Shown piece by piece: positions 1-8,140 of a stretch of 16,772 nucleotides of DNA. The first letter of the stretch is position 1. Each line of letters begins with the position of its first letter. Position numbers and translations under genes: made by a program. The stretch spans positions 1 through 16,772 of the forward strand of contig DATDIX010000051.1 of assembly GCA_036520835.1 (NCBI GenBank). Reading direction: 5' to 3'. This stretch comes from VBAT01 sp036520835 (GTDB lineage: Bacteria > Bacteroidota > Bacteroidia > Chitinophagales > Chitinophagaceae). The notes below the pieces were generated by a model. The model saw nothing but the letters and a program-made list of their open reading frames with translations. It made no database searches and was not told where the DNA came from.

Positions 1-341
1 AGATCGTGGTCGCTTTGTGCGGTGAGTACAGTAAAGGCTTCTGCAACGGTGGCGGGGCAAATATCAATGCAAATACTCTTTACCTTTTGTTTAGAACCGA
101 AATAAGCACTAACATAAGGCTGCTTGCAGGCCAGTAAAAAATTACCGGCATTGACGGCATGCTCTTTATTCCCCGCTTTGTAATAAATACAACGGTCTAC
201 CACATACTTCAGGCTGAAGCTGCGAAAAGCATTGCCGGTAAACCATTCATTTAATTCGGAATAATAGACGGTATCCGAGTCGGAAGGCTTATTAAGAGTA
301 AGTTTGTTTTCCTCAGTGATGGTATGAAAGTACGGTCGCAT
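1..341 (-). CDS. AraC-type transcriptional regulator, N-terminal part (truncated by window edge)
   Basis: The reverse strand is open from an ATG at 341-339 to the window edge, giving 113 codons without a stop. A TAG lies in frame two codons upstream, so this ATG is the first possible start. The protein begins MRPYFHTITEENKLTL and contains a cupin-like stretch (LLACKQPYVSAYFGSKQKVKSICIDI split over residues ~70-95) ending in ICPATVAEAF. This resembles the N-terminal sensory half of Bacteroidota AraC-family regulators. The helix-turn-helix half that would prove the family lies outside the window, so the call rests on resemblance. It could instead be another small ligand-binding protein. The gene is transcribed away from the SGNH gene's end, with about 170 nt between them and no clear terminator. 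Confidence 0.6.
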   Translation of the reverse strand, partial: MRPYFHTITEENKLTLNKPSDSDTVYYSELNEWFTGNAFRSFSLKYVVDRCIYYKAGNKEHAVNAGNFLLACKQPYVSAYFGSKQKVKSICIDICPATVAEAFTVLTAQSDHD

Positions 342-509
342 ATATGCAAGCTATGTTACTTCATTTAAAAGACATTCCCGCCTGTATAGCTGATGCACCG
401 TTTCAATAAAATTAGCAGGATTTGACAAATTTGCAGGCCCATATATCACTGCTGAAACCCATTTATCACAAGCTGGCCTGTGTGGTTCTTATATTATAAA
501 ATACAGGGG

Positions 510-1229
510 TTATTTACTCAAAGCTTTTACTGCGGCCTGTACCAGTACATTCAACCTGTCTTTTGATATTTCATTCTTCCATGAACAGTTTTCATACTGA
601 ATGAAATCAAAATTCTTTTTACCAGCCAGTGATCCGTAAATGGTTAAAGCAGCTAATACACTCCCCGTAGTTGAAGGATGAAAATTATCAGGAGAATATA
701 AAGGAAGCTCCGGGTCAGTTTGCCATGCATATTTCCACGCAAGGCCTGCCGGGCAAAGTAAGGAGGCGGTTTTCGTCGCAGCATTTGTATAAGAGTTGAT
801 CACATTGTCGTGGTCAAATGACCTGGCTTTGGAAGGCCAGACCATATACAAAGCCAGTTTCGATTTATTCTTATTGCATTCACCTGCATATTTCTTTGCA
901 TAGTCAAGGAGCAATACCTGTGATTCAGGCGCACCCGAAGGCCCCTGCTGCGCTACCATAAAATCGTACCCGCCTTTTTCTAATTCGCTTTGGACCTTCC
1001 CTTCATTCCAGTGGTCTTCGAGAGCATAGTTTGGAAAAAGAAAAGAAGTATATGTAATGGTCACCCCATCCTGCTTTGCCATTTCTGTGATCATGGCCGG
1101 GAGATCGTTAAAGTAAGTAAGACTATTACCGGCAAATAATAACCGCCAGGATTTAGCGGTTCTCTGTCCAGGCATCCCGGGCAAACAGTAACCCAGTGCG
1201 AAAAACATAAGCAGGCAACGTACTAGCAT
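510..1229 (-). CDS. Secreted SGNH/GDSL-type hydrolase
   Basis: The product is 239 residues with a hydrophobic N-terminus (residues 3-20) that looks like a signal peptide, so it probably acts in the periplasm or outside. The SGNH landmarks are visible. Block I is AGNSLT, with the nucleophile Ser36 right after a short beta strand. A conserved glutamine loop QQGPSG (94-99) sits where block III normally is. The C-terminal DNFHPS (181-186) supplies the Asp181/His184 pair. This family cleaves esters, often acetyl groups on sugars or lipids; the substrate cannot be read here. The ATG at 1229 is used because it gives a complete signal peptide, although the ATG seven codons later would shorten it. It lies downstream of the phosphoribosyltransferase on the same strand, with a 114-nt gap, so co-transcription is possible but not shown. 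Confidence 0.82.
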   Translation of the reverse strand: MLVRCLLMFFALGYCLPGMPGQRTAKSWRLLFAGNSLTYFNDLPAMITEMAKQDGVTITYTSFLFPNYALEDHWNEGKVQSELEKGGYDFMVAQQGPSGAPESQVLLLDYAKKYAGECNKNKSKLALYMVWPSKARSFDHDNVINSYTNAATKTASLLCPAGLAWKYAWQTDPELPLYSPDNFHPSTTGSVLAALTIYGSLAGKKNFDFIQYENCSWKNEISKDRLNVLVQAAVKALSK

Positions 1230-1343
1230 TCTGATATCTTTTTACAAGTCTCTTACCGGAAAAGACTTAATCGGTGATTTCCTTTTCAAATTCTGAAAAA
1301 AGGATCAGCCGGTAAATGTATTTTGGATGAACGGTGAAATGAA

Positions 1344-1844
1344 CTATGCCATATAGGCGCCTAAAACCTTGTCCTCACTTACCTCGACATAGATATGCTC
1401 CTGCAAAGTAGTGGCAATGGAAAGACCGACATAGTCCGGGTGAACGGGAAAAGAATTGTGGCTCCGGCCTACCAGCACAAGGGCCTGTATTTTTTTGGGT
1501 TGAAATTCAAGAAATGGTTTTAAGGCATAGAGTAATGTGCGGCCACTGTTGGCTACATCATCCACAATAATGATGACCTTGCCGGTGAAATTTGCTTTTT
1601 TACTAAGCGTCACTTCTTTTGGTTCTCTTTTGTCGAGTGCAATACTGATGAGTTCTGTTTTCAGGCCTGCTATTTCCGAAAGTAGCTGCTGGATACATTT
1701 GGCCACCACGCTTCCGCTTTCACGTATCCCTGCCAATATGATCTCTTTCTCCTCTGCGTTATTCTCTAATATCTCCAGGGCCATACGGCGAAGTTTTTTT
1801 TCCGCTACAGATTGATCGAGTATATAGTTCTTTACCGCTGTCAT
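1344..1844 (-). CDS. PyrR-like phosphoribosyltransferase
   Basis: This 166-residue protein has a type I phosphoribosyltransferase fold. The PRPP-binding motif VIIIVDDVANSGRT is at 90-103, with two acidic residues followed by the small-residue/Thr loop. The order of elements matches PyrR: an N-terminal helix (EKKLRRMALEILENN), ILAGIRESG at 36-44, a beta strand with ISIAL, the PRPP loop, then LVLVGRSHNSFPVHPDYVG and a C-terminal dimer segment. PyrR acts as uracil phosphoribosyltransferase and, in Firmicutes, as an RNA-binding attenuator of pyr genes. Neither pyr genes nor an attenuator are present nearby, so I would only claim the enzymatic family. It could act on another base. It is divergent from the redox gene at 1924 across a 79-nt gap that must hold both promoters. 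Confidence 0.82.
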   Translation of the reverse strand: MTAVKNYILDQSVAEKKLRRMALEILENNAEEKEIILAGIRESGSVVAKCIQQLLSEIAGLKTELISIALDKREPKEVTLSKKANFTGKVIIIVDDVANSGRTLLYALKPFLEFQPKKIQALVLVGRSHNSFPVHPDYVGLSIATTLQEHIYVEVSEDKVLGAYMA

Positions 1845-1884
1845 ATTGCTATAAACTTTTAATGATAAACTTTTTAAACTCTTC

Positions 1885-1897
1885 CGGCTACAAGCCG
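1885..1897. promoter_or_regulatory. Small inverted repeat in the divergent promoter gap (possible operator)
   Basis: CGGCT-ACA-AGCCG is a perfect 5-bp inverted repeat with a 3-nt centre. It lies between the divergent PyrR-like and redox genes and directly abuts the -7-like element at 1898. It could be an operator half-site pair or a chance palindrome; no protein is known to bind it. Confidence 0.25.
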
Positions 1898-1905
1898 TAA
1901 ATTAG
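1898..1905 (+). promoter_or_regulatory. Bacteroidota-type -7 promoter element upstream of the redox gene
   Basis: TAAATTAG matches the Bacteroidota -7 consensus TAnnTTTG at all but one fixed base and ends 18 nt before the ATG at 1924. No good -33 TTTG is seen at the usual spacing. The extended string GCCGTAAATTAGC recurs with one change at 9345-9357. Confidence 0.4.
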
Positions 1906-1923
1906 CACTTGTAATTGATTGCT

Positions 1924-3243
1924 ATGCAAATTGCACAACAAATTTTGTTCATACTTACCAGCGGAGCGGCCATCTGGTTTTTTGCCAAAAAGGTAAAAGA
2001 GATCAGCCGTAACATCAACCTGGGAAGAGATGAGAACCTCAACGACCATTCCGGCCTGCGGTGGAAAAATCTATTGTTGCTGGCTTTTGGTCAAAAGAAA
2101 ATGTTCAGGAATCCGCTGGTAGCTGTTATGCACTTTTTTGTTTATGCGGGTTTTATCATTATTAATGTAGAAGTACTCGAGATAGTGCTGGATGGGATAT
2201 TCGGCACACATCGTTTGTTTGCCCCCATGCTTGGAGGGTTTTATACATTCCTGATCAACGCTTTTGAAATACTGGCTGTGCTGGTGATCCTGGCCTGTGT
2301 CATATTTCTTATCCGAAGAAATTTCATCAAACTAAAACGATTTATCAGCAAAGACCTGGATGGCTGGCCACGCAGCGATGCGAATTATATACTGATCACG
2401 GAGATCGTTCTAATGACATTGTTCCTGACACTGAATGCCAGCGATACATTATTGCAATCAAAGGGCGCCGAACATTATTCACAACATCTTACCGGCAATT
2501 TTGTCTTCTCACAATACTTCCAGCCGGTATTGAGCGGGATAAGTGATAACGGACTGGTATTGGTTGAAAGGATCTGTTGGTGGCTGCATATTGTTGGCAT
2601 ATTCGCTTTCCTGAACTATCTGCCTTATTCAAAACACCTGCATATTATTCTTGCTTTTCCAAATGCATACTATGCAAGGCTGGAACCAATGGGTGAGATG
2701 ACAAACATGCCTTCTGTTCAAAAAGAAGTATTGTATGCCATGCAACCTGAACTGGCGCCAACCGGGGAAGCAGAACCGCCAAAGAAATTCGGTGCAAAAG
2801 ATATTGCAGACCTGAGCTGGAAGAACCTGCTGGATGCTTACAGCTGTACTGAATGCGGAAGATGTTCAGCAGCCTGCCCGGCCAATGTGACCGGCAAATT
2901 ATTATCCCCCCGGAAGATCATGATGGATACAAGGGACAGAATGGAGGAAATCGGGAAAAATATTAATAAGAACGGCGAATTCAAAGATGATGGCAAGAGT
3001 TTGCTGCATGATTATATTTCCGTAGAAGAACTTCGTGCCTGCACTACCTGCAATGCCTGTGTGCAGGAATGCCCTGTCAGCATCAGCCCGCTGGATATTA
3101 TTTTACAACTTCGTCGCTACCTGGTGATGGAAGAAAGCAATGCCCCCCAGGAATGGAACGCCATGTTCAGCAATGTAGAGAATAATTTTGCCCCGTGGAA
3201 ATTCTCTCCTGATGAGAGAGATAAGTGGGCAGAAGAAGTTTAA
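1924..3243 (+). CDS. Membrane cytochrome b-like/ferredoxin fusion oxidoreductase subunit (HdrE/HdrC or DsrM-like)
   Basis: I start this protein at the ATG at 1924 (439 residues); a TTG three codons earlier would also be in frame. The N-terminal half has about five to six membrane spans (roughly residues 5-25, 65-90, 105-133, 158-178, 215-240). Histidines H70, H222 and H238/H240 (this numbering) lie in or next to spans, as in the nitrate-reductase-gamma/HdrE haem b subunits. The C-terminal half has two [4Fe-4S] binding sets, CTECGRCSAACP (from C308) and CTTCNACVQECP (from C373). It should pass electrons between membrane quinol and a soluble partner. The partner in this protein class is a two-CCG-domain protein, and just such a gene lies at 8141. 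These are normally adjacent in Bacteroidota, but here they are 5 kb apart. Substrate unknown. Confidence 0.85.
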   Translation: MQIAQQILFILTSGAAIWFFAKKVKEISRNINLGRDENLNDHSGLRWKNLLLLAFGQKKMFRNPLVAVMHFFVYAGFIIINVEVLEIVLDGIFGTHRLFAPMLGGFYTFLINAFEILAVLVILACVIFLIRRNFIKLKRFISKDLDGWPRSDANYILITEIVLMTLFLTLNASDTLLQSKGAEHYSQHLTGNFVFSQYFQPVLSGISDNGLVLVERICWWLHIVGIFAFLNYLPYSKHLHIILAFPNAYYARLEPMGEMTNMPSVQKEVLYAMQPELAPTGEAEPPKKFGAKDIADLSWKNLLDAYSCTECGRCSAACPANVTGKLLSPRKIMMDTRDRMEEIGKNINKNGEFKDDGKSLLHDYISVEELRACTTCNACVQECPVSISPLDIILQLRRYLVMEESNAPQEWNAMFSNVENNFAPWKFSPDERDKWAEEV

Positions 3244-3288
3244 ACCAGCATCTAATTTCAAATCATAGTAAATCAGTAAATAGAATTG

Positions 3289-3296
3289 TAAATTCG
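3289..3296 (+). promoter_or_regulatory. Weak -7-like element upstream of the SulP transporter gene
   Basis: TAAATTCG differs from TAnnTTTG at one fixed base and lies 37 nt before the ATG at 3334, in the 90-nt gap after the redox gene. This would let the transporter be expressed separately. No -33 element is evident. Confidence 0.25.
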
Positions 3297-3333
3297 CCGC
3301 GCCGTATGCTTAGGAACACGATAACCATTCATC

Positions 3334-4893
3334 ATGAGCATTATCTCAAGGAAGGCCCGGTTTTATTTTCTTTCTTTTCTTAAACATGACTTCAAAGCCA
3401 GCATTACCGTTTTCTTTGTAGCACTACCTCTTTGTCTCGGTATTTCTTTGGCATCCAACGCACCGCTTTATTCAGGTTTGATATCCGGTATTATCGGAGG
3501 CCTTATCGTTGCTGTAATCAGCAAATCCCATATCAGCGTAAGCGGTCCGGCGGCAGGTCTTACCGCCATCTGTGCTTCCGCCATAACAGAACTGGGAAGT
3601 ATTGAAATATTCTTTTTATCTGTTGCAGCAGCCGGTCTTGTCCAGGTATTATTGGGTGTTTTCAGGTTAGGCGGGTTTACACATTTTATTCCTTCAACCG
3701 TTATAAAAGGGATGCTGGCCGCTATTGGCATTATCCTTATATCCAAACAGATCCCTTTACTATTAGGTTACGACAGAGCTGATTTCTGGTCAAAAGAATT
3801 ATTTAATGTTTTTTCACTGGATCATGCCTTTGCGCATGTAAAGAATATCTATCACCATAGCTCAGCCGGTGCTGTGCTCATAGCATTGTTATCATTGGGT
3901 TTGCTTATAACCTGGAAAGGCACTGTAGCCAAAAAGCTTTCTTTCCTACCCACTTCATTTGTGGTAGTGGTGTTTGGTGTGCTGATGGCATTATTGTTCA
4001 GGTATTACATACCCGGCCTCGCTTTAAAATCTTCACAGTTTGTAAATGTATCCCCTGATCTGTTTGCAGAAATAAAACTGCCCGCCTATCAATCTGTTTT
4101 TACCAATGCGGCTATCTGGAAAACAGCTGTGATCATTTGTGTGGTTGCTTCACTGGAAACGTTATTAAGCATTGAGGCGGTTGATAAAATAGATCCCTAC
4201 AACCGCATTACACCGCAAAACCGTGAATTGGTAGCCCAGGGAACGGGCAATTTTATAAGTGGGATACTGGGAGGCTTACCTATTACAGCCGTTATCGTCC
4301 GCAGTTCAGCTAATGCAGAAGCAGGAGCAAGAACAAAACTTTCCGGTATATTTCACGGGCTATGGCTTTTTGTATTTGCTTTCTTTGCCGCCTTCCTGCT
4401 TAACCTGATCCCTTATTGTGTGCTGGCGGTAATCCTGGTACGCACCGGTTACAATCTTGCCAAACCAAAAATGATCCGCTCGGTGTATAAACTGGGAAGG
4501 GAACAGTTCATGCCATTCATAGTAACAGTCCTGGCCATTTTATTTACCGATCTTTTGATCGGTGTTGGTATCGGCGTGGCTTACTCTGCATATTTTATTT
4601 TTAAAAACACTTACAAGGCAGGTTTTACACTCCAAACGAGGAATGAAGGTCATTCCCGTCATTATTCTTTCCGACTGGCCATCAACGTTAGTTTTATTAA
4701 TAAGAAAAAACTGAAGGATGAACTGGAAAAGATACCTGACTATTCAATTGTAGATATTGACGGCACCCATAGTGTGTATATTGATTATGATGTAATAGAA
4801 GTGATCAACGAATTCAAGGTAAAAGCACATCATAAGCATATCGAATTACATTTGAAAGGTATTCCTGATGTCGAAACTATCGGGGCTCATTAA
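3334..4893 (+). CDS. SulP/SLC26-family inorganic anion transporter with short STAS-like tail
   Basis: The product is 519 residues with about 12 to 14 hydrophobic spans over residues 24-425. Family signatures are visible: an N-terminal hydrophobic start with ALPLCLGISLAS (30-41), SVSGPAAGLTAI (68-79) in the anion-binding half-helix region, and GNFISGILGGLPITAVIVRSSAN (305-327, key residues G309 and P316) in the second repeat. The last ~80 residues (445-519) are soluble, alternate beta and alpha, and contain SIVDIDGTHSVYIDYDVIEVI. This is a reduced STAS domain. SulP proteins carry sulfate, bicarbonate or other anions, often with sodium or protons. No carbonic anhydrase is fused or adjacent, so the ion cannot be told. 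The gene is 90 nt after the redox gene and 14 nt before the cupin gene. Confidence 0.9.
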   Translation: MSIISRKARFYFLSFLKHDFKASITVFFVALPLCLGISLASNAPLYSGLISGIIGGLIVAVISKSHISVSGPAAGLTAICASAITELGSIEIFFLSVAAAGLVQVLLGVFRLGGFTHFIPSTVIKGMLAAIGIILISKQIPLLLGYDRADFWSKELFNVFSLDHAFAHVKNIYHHSSAGAVLIALLSLGLLITWKGTVAKKLSFLPTSFVVVVFGVLMALLFRYYIPGLALKSSQFVNVSPDLFAEIKLPAYQSVFTNAAIWKTAVIICVVASLETLLSIEAVDKIDPYNRITPQNRELVAQGTGNFISGILGGLPITAVIVRSSANAEAGARTKLSGIFHGLWLFVFAFFAAFLLNLIPYCVLAVILVRTGYNLAKPKMIRSVYKLGREQFMPFIVTVLAILFTDLLIGVGIGVAYSAYFIFKNTYKAGFTLQTRNEGHSRHYSFRLAINVSFINKKKLKDELEKIPDYSIVDIDGTHSVYIDYDVIEVINEFKVKAHHKHIELHLKGIPDVETIGAH

Positions 4894-4907
4894 TAAATAA
4901 AAGTAAA

Positions 4908-5237
4908 ATGACCATTGCTTCTTTCCCCTTCGAAACATCCGACTGGTCCTCAATCCCCAAAGAAGAACACAAAGGAGAAACAGGTGTTGCTTACTGGCAG
5001 GTAAAAATGATGAATGATATACGTGTCAGGAAAGTTGAATATTCCCCGGACTATAAGTCCGATCATTGGTGTAAAAAAGGACATGTATTGCACTGCATGG
5101 AAGGTGAAATGGAAACAGAACTGGAAGATGGCCGTGTCCTGAAATTGTCCGCCGGCACTACCTATTTTGTCGGGGACAATAATGAAGCACACCGGAGTTC
5201 AACCATTACCGGTTGTAAATTGTTTATTGTTGATTAA
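4908..5237 (+). CDS. Small single-domain cupin (DHCW-motif-type)
   Basis: This 109-residue protein is a single cupin barrel. It carries DHWC at 52-55, GH at 58-59, H62 and EGEM at 65-68 in the first cupin motif, and H95 in the second. These are candidate metal ligands. The strongly conserved look of HKGETGVAYW and HRSSTITGCKLFIVD fits the family called DHCW-motif cupin in public annotation; that name is from memory and the reaction is not known. It starts 14 nt after the SulP stop, so it is probably translated from the same transcript, and it precedes the extradiol dioxygenase by about 50 nt. No signal peptide. Confidence 0.85.
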   Translation: MTIASFPFETSDWSSIPKEEHKGETGVAYWQVKMMNDIRVRKVEYSPDYKSDHWCKKGHVLHCMEGEMETELEDGRVLKLSAGTTYFVGDNNEAHRSSTITGCKLFIVD

Positions 5238-5288
5238 GCAGCGGGGATATAAACCATTTACTGCTTACTTTGTTATACTTACTGAGCT

Positions 5289-6167
5289 ATGAAGCGTAAA
5301 GAATTTTTAACAATTTTAACAGGAGTAACAGCTATGAGCGGTTTAGGAGCATTCAAAAAATTTACAGATGGCCTTAATGAACAGGATGAAAAAATGCCCG
5401 TGCTTTTTATCGGGCATGGTTCACCGATGAATGGCATTGAGAACAACGAATTCAGCCTGCAATGGGAAAAGATGGGAAAAGAACTGCAACCACCCAAAGC
5501 TGTTCTGGTCGTCTCTGCTCACTGGCTTACCAATGGCACACATATTACGGCCATGGAGCATCCAAAAACCATTCATGATTTTGGTGGCTTCCCGCAGGAG
5601 TTGTTTGAGGTACAATACCCTGCTCCCGGCGATGCGCAACTGGCCAATGAAACAAAAGAACTGATCCGTTCAACCAATGTAGGGCTTAACCATGACTGGG
5701 GCCTTGATCACGGCGCATGGAGCGTGGTGAGAAGAATGTATCCCGATGCAACCATCCCCGTTTTGCAATTAAGCATTGATTACAGTAAACCGGCATCATA
5801 CCATTATAACCTGGCAAAGGAGTTGGCAGCGCTGCGAAAAAAAGGTGTGCTGATCATCGGTAGTGGCAATATGGTTCATAATCTCCGTATGGTAGCCTGG
5901 GATAAATTCAATGAACCCAATTACGGGTATGACTGGGCTATTGAAATGCACGAGTTATTTAAAAAGAAGATCACGGATGGCGATCACCCGGCGCTGATGA
6001 ATTACGAGACATTAAGCAAATCAGCAAAACTGGCCATACCAACGCCTGACCACTATTACCCGCTGATGTACACATTAGGTTTGCAGGAAAAAAATGAAGA
6101 ACCTGTTTTCTTTAATGACAAGCTTGTAGCCGGCTCCCTTAATATGACGTCGGTGAAATTCGGATAG
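5289..6167 (+). CDS. ygiD: LigB/YgiD-type extradiol ring-cleavage dioxygenase with N-terminal extension
   Basis: This 292-residue protein matches the 4,5-DOPA extradiol dioxygenase family, which opens catechol rings with a bound metal. Putative metal/catalytic histidines are H43 (IGHGSPMN), H78 (VSAHW), H197 (GNMVHN) and H255 (PTPDHYYP). Their spacing of 35, 119 and 58 residues is close to the ligands I recall for E. coli YgiD. H141 in LDHGAW is also conserved. The first ~33 residues (MKRKEFLTILTGVTAMSGLGAF) are an extension absent from E. coli YgiD and look like a signal or membrane-targeting segment with KR rather than a Tat RR pair. Export is possible but unproven. It follows the cupin in the same direction. 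The physiological substrate is unknown. Confidence 0.87.
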   Translation: MKRKEFLTILTGVTAMSGLGAFKKFTDGLNEQDEKMPVLFIGHGSPMNGIENNEFSLQWEKMGKELQPPKAVLVVSAHWLTNGTHITAMEHPKTIHDFGGFPQELFEVQYPAPGDAQLANETKELIRSTNVGLNHDWGLDHGAWSVVRRMYPDATIPVLQLSIDYSKPASYHYNLAKELAALRKKGVLIIGSGNMVHNLRMVAWDKFNEPNYGYDWAIEMHELFKKKITDGDHPALMNYETLSKSAKLAIPTPDHYYPLMYTLGLQEKNEEPVFFNDKLVAGSLNMTSVKFG

Positions 6168-6243
6168 CATTCTTCTGCCATGTGGGCAAATACGATTATT
6201 CAAAACAAAGTGCTTCTTCGCCATCCAGGCAAGTTACTTTTCA

Positions 6244-6966
6244 TCAGTGTTGTTTTCTTTTACCTGTTCCGTCAATTATCCTCTCATCAAAGTGGTGTGT
6301 TACTTCTTCAGGGTGTTCGAGTTTATGAGTAGTTCCCTTTTTCTTGATTATTCTCCAGATCTGTACCAAAGCGGTAATGGCAAATATGCCTCCGATCACC
6401 CAGTTGAGTATATGCTGGTTGTTATTGATCTGGCTGGCAATAAGGAGCCCCCCAAAAATAAAAACACAGTTACCAATAAACGTTCCTAAGCCGATCCCTA
6501 TTATATAAGCGTTGTAATGATCCGGTCGCGGTAATAATATCTTTTTAGTGAACAACACCGTACTCCAGCCAAACCAGAAAGGGATCTGCACCGGGTTAAT
6601 AGCACACATCGCTGCTCCGAATAAGAACCGGTTCATGGCAGGAAGACTATCCCTTTTGGAACCACCAACGGTAGGATGTAAGGCAGCATAAAAACTGGCG
6701 ATTGCCAGTGCAATAACAATTGCCAGGGTAAGCCATTCCAATATTTTAAACAATTTTTCCTGCTTACGTACCCAATCCATTGCCACCAGGGATAACCTTA
6801 CGTATATGATCTCTACCAATAATGATCCGAATGAAAAAAGCATGGCCGCCATGACCGTTTCCTCGATCGATATCTTCATGGCCAGGATATTCAATGTGCC
6901 CAGGGGTAATGACCCGAGGAAACTGACAAGCATGCCTGTAAAAAAAATCTTTCTCAAATGCAGCAT
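6244..6966 (-). CDS. LysE-family translocator (amino-acid exporter-like)
   Basis: With the ATG at 6966 the protein has 240 residues; a TTG at 6993 would add nine but lies in the repeat-rich leader. Six or so hydrophobic segments are seen (roughly 6-29, 39-61, 76-99, 117-138, 153-176, 186-205). The LysE-type N-terminus FFTGMLVSFLGSLPLGTLNILAM includes the conserved small/Pro loop, and a second loop FGAAMCAINPVQIPFWFGW carries NPxxxPFW. The C-terminus after residue 207 is charged and histidine-rich. The family exports amino acids or related small molecules. It lies 48 nt downstream of the ATP-grasp gene on the same strand, suggesting a shared transcript, with a 7-bp hairpin between them. It converges on the dioxygenase gene. 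Confidence 0.85.
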   Translation of the reverse strand: MLHLRKIFFTGMLVSFLGSLPLGTLNILAMKISIEETVMAAMLFSFGSLLVEIIYVRLSLVAMDWVRKQEKLFKILEWLTLAIVIALAIASFYAALHPTVGGSKRDSLPAMNRFLFGAAMCAINPVQIPFWFGWSTVLFTKKILLPRPDHYNAYIIGIGLGTFIGNCVFIFGGLLIASQINNNQHILNWVIGGIFAITALVQIWRIIKKKGTTHKLEHPEEVTHHFDERIIDGTGKRKQH

Positions 6967-6983
6967 GTGGCGAAAATACGAAA

Positions 6984-7013
6984 GCCCCTCCAAACCTCCC
7001 CTGAAGGGGAGGC
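6984..7013. repeat. C/G-rich hairpin repeat, copy A (between ATP-grasp and LysE genes)
   Basis: CCTCCCC (6995-7001) pairs with GGGGAGG (7006-7012) around a TGAA loop, preceded by a second C-rich arm CCCCTCC (6985-6991). The hairpin touches the stop codon of the ATP-grasp gene (7017-7015). There is no T-run on the minus strand after it, so it is not a classical terminator. Its layout (C-rich arm, spacer, C-rich/G-rich hairpin) is shared with copies at 14225 and 15489. Confidence 0.65.
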
Positions 7014-7014
7014 T

Positions 7015-8052
7015 TCAATCAAACTTCTCGAGGAGTTTAAAATGCTTTTCCGCATCACGCAGAAAATTCAGCCCTTTCCTGAATGACCAGTAAGGTGTGC
7101 CATTCTTGTGATTGTACCGGCTGATCCTGTATAATGCTTTCCAGTGCTGTAATAATATACCGTAGGCCTTCCAGATACTCATATTGCAATCATAAATATG
7201 ATTAGGCTCAGCACCGGATCCGTTGAACTCGAGAATGAGAAAATTCTTCCCCTGCTTCAGCTCTTCAATGGAATTTGTTTTAATATCATAACGGCCGTAA
7301 AAGAATTTGCCGTTGTAATGACTCAGTTCATCAAATACCTTATGCAGGTTCTCATCAATTTCCTTATACAGGTTGGTAAAATGCGCCCCGCGGTTGTGAT
7401 TACCCGCATAGGATAAATAAAAGATCTCACCGGCCGGGATCACCCGGTCAAAACGATGTCCGTGGCGATGTTCCATTTCTTCCATCCTGAATTTAGCCCG
7501 GGGATGCTTTTCAACAAGCTGCTTTAATGTTAATATTCCATCACCCACTACATGCAGCAGCTCTTTATGGATAAACCCGCTTACAATTCCCTTTTGATCG
7601 GTGGGGTAACGGTAATAAAAAACACTCACTTCAACCGGCAATTCAACCAGATCCTGTACAATATATTCAACAGGTATCCTTTCATGGTATTTATGCAATT
7701 GTTCTTCGCTGTCTATTTTCCGGAAAAGGATCCCTTTCATCCCGATATCCGGTTTTACAATAAAAGGATAAGTAAACCCTGCCTCTGCGATCCTGCTTTT
7801 TACCTCTTCGAAAGGCAGGTCGTGCATAATATATATAGTGCTGGGAACAAGATGCCGCGGTAACTGGTCATACATTTCCTTTTTACCTTCGCCATGAAAA
7901 CCACCAAATGCAATAGTCGGATTAGATGAGCTGAAAAACCATAAGGACCAGCTTCGCAAACAATACCAGAACCATACCGGGCTGATGGGGAAATACAGAA
8001 CATAAAAATTCCACAGTTCCCAATTAGTCAGTTTTTGAAAAAATTTTTTCAT
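7015..8052 (-). CDS. ATP-grasp ligase of unknown substrate (Bacteroidota family)
   Basis: The 345-residue protein starts with a hydrophobic, aromatic-rich stretch (residues 11-42, WELWNFYVLYFPISPVWFWY then SWSLWFFSS) that could sit on or in the membrane. An ATP-grasp fold then follows: FIVKPDIGMKG (97-107) with the ATP-binding Lys100 and a glycine loop, VQDLVELPVEVSV (132-144) as the hinge, FYGRYDIK (251-258) with metal-binding Asp256, and ILEFNGSGAEP (273-283) with Glu275 and Asn277 for Mg2+. These enzymes join a carboxylate to an amine or hydroxyl through an acyl-phosphate. Databases often label relatives D-alanine-D-alanine ligase, but I see no evidence for that substrate. Its nearest neighbour downstream is a LysE-type exporter, so it may make a small amide or dipeptide-like product. 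Confidence 0.82.
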   Translation of the reverse strand: MKKFFQKLTNWELWNFYVLYFPISPVWFWYCLRSWSLWFFSSSNPTIAFGGFHGEGKKEMYDQLPRHLVPSTIYIMHDLPFEEVKSRIAEAGFTYPFIVKPDIGMKGILFRKIDSEEQLHKYHERIPVEYIVQDLVELPVEVSVFYYRYPTDQKGIVSGFIHKELLHVVGDGILTLKQLVEKHPRAKFRMEEMEHRHGHRFDRVIPAGEIFYLSYAGNHNRGAHFTNLYKEIDENLHKVFDELSHYNGKFFYGRYDIKTNSIEELKQGKNFLILEFNGSGAEPNHIYDCNMSIWKAYGILLQHWKALYRISRYNHKNGTPYWSFRKGLNFLRDAEKHFKLLEKFD

Positions 8053-8116
8053 CGTGATCTATGGTGACAAAATAAAGGAAAGAATTTCACAATGCGTATG
8101 AATTGCCTTTTTAGTT

Positions 8117-8124
8117 TAGATTTG
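8117..8124 (+). promoter_or_regulatory. Bacteroidota -7 element upstream of the CCG-domain gene
   Basis: TAGATTTG is a full match to TAnnTTTG and ends 16 nt before the ATG at 8141. The -33 motif is not at the usual distance. If used, it shows the CCG-domain gene has its own promoter now that it is separated from the 1924 gene. Confidence 0.45.
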
Positions 8125-8140
8125 AAATAAATTTAATTGC

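Noticed and set aside
1537..1815. Open frame on the plus strand across the PyrR-like gene
   Set aside because: It is antisense to a gene with clear PRPP motif and has no recognisable protein pattern; a shadow frame.
1344..1844. PyrR-mediated attenuator in the window
   Set aside because: No pyr genes and no PyrR-binding hairpin are present; only the enzyme family can be supported.
3334..5237. SulP plus cupin as a carbon-concentrating bicarbonate uptake unit
   Set aside because: No carbonic anhydrase motif in either protein and no related genes nearby.
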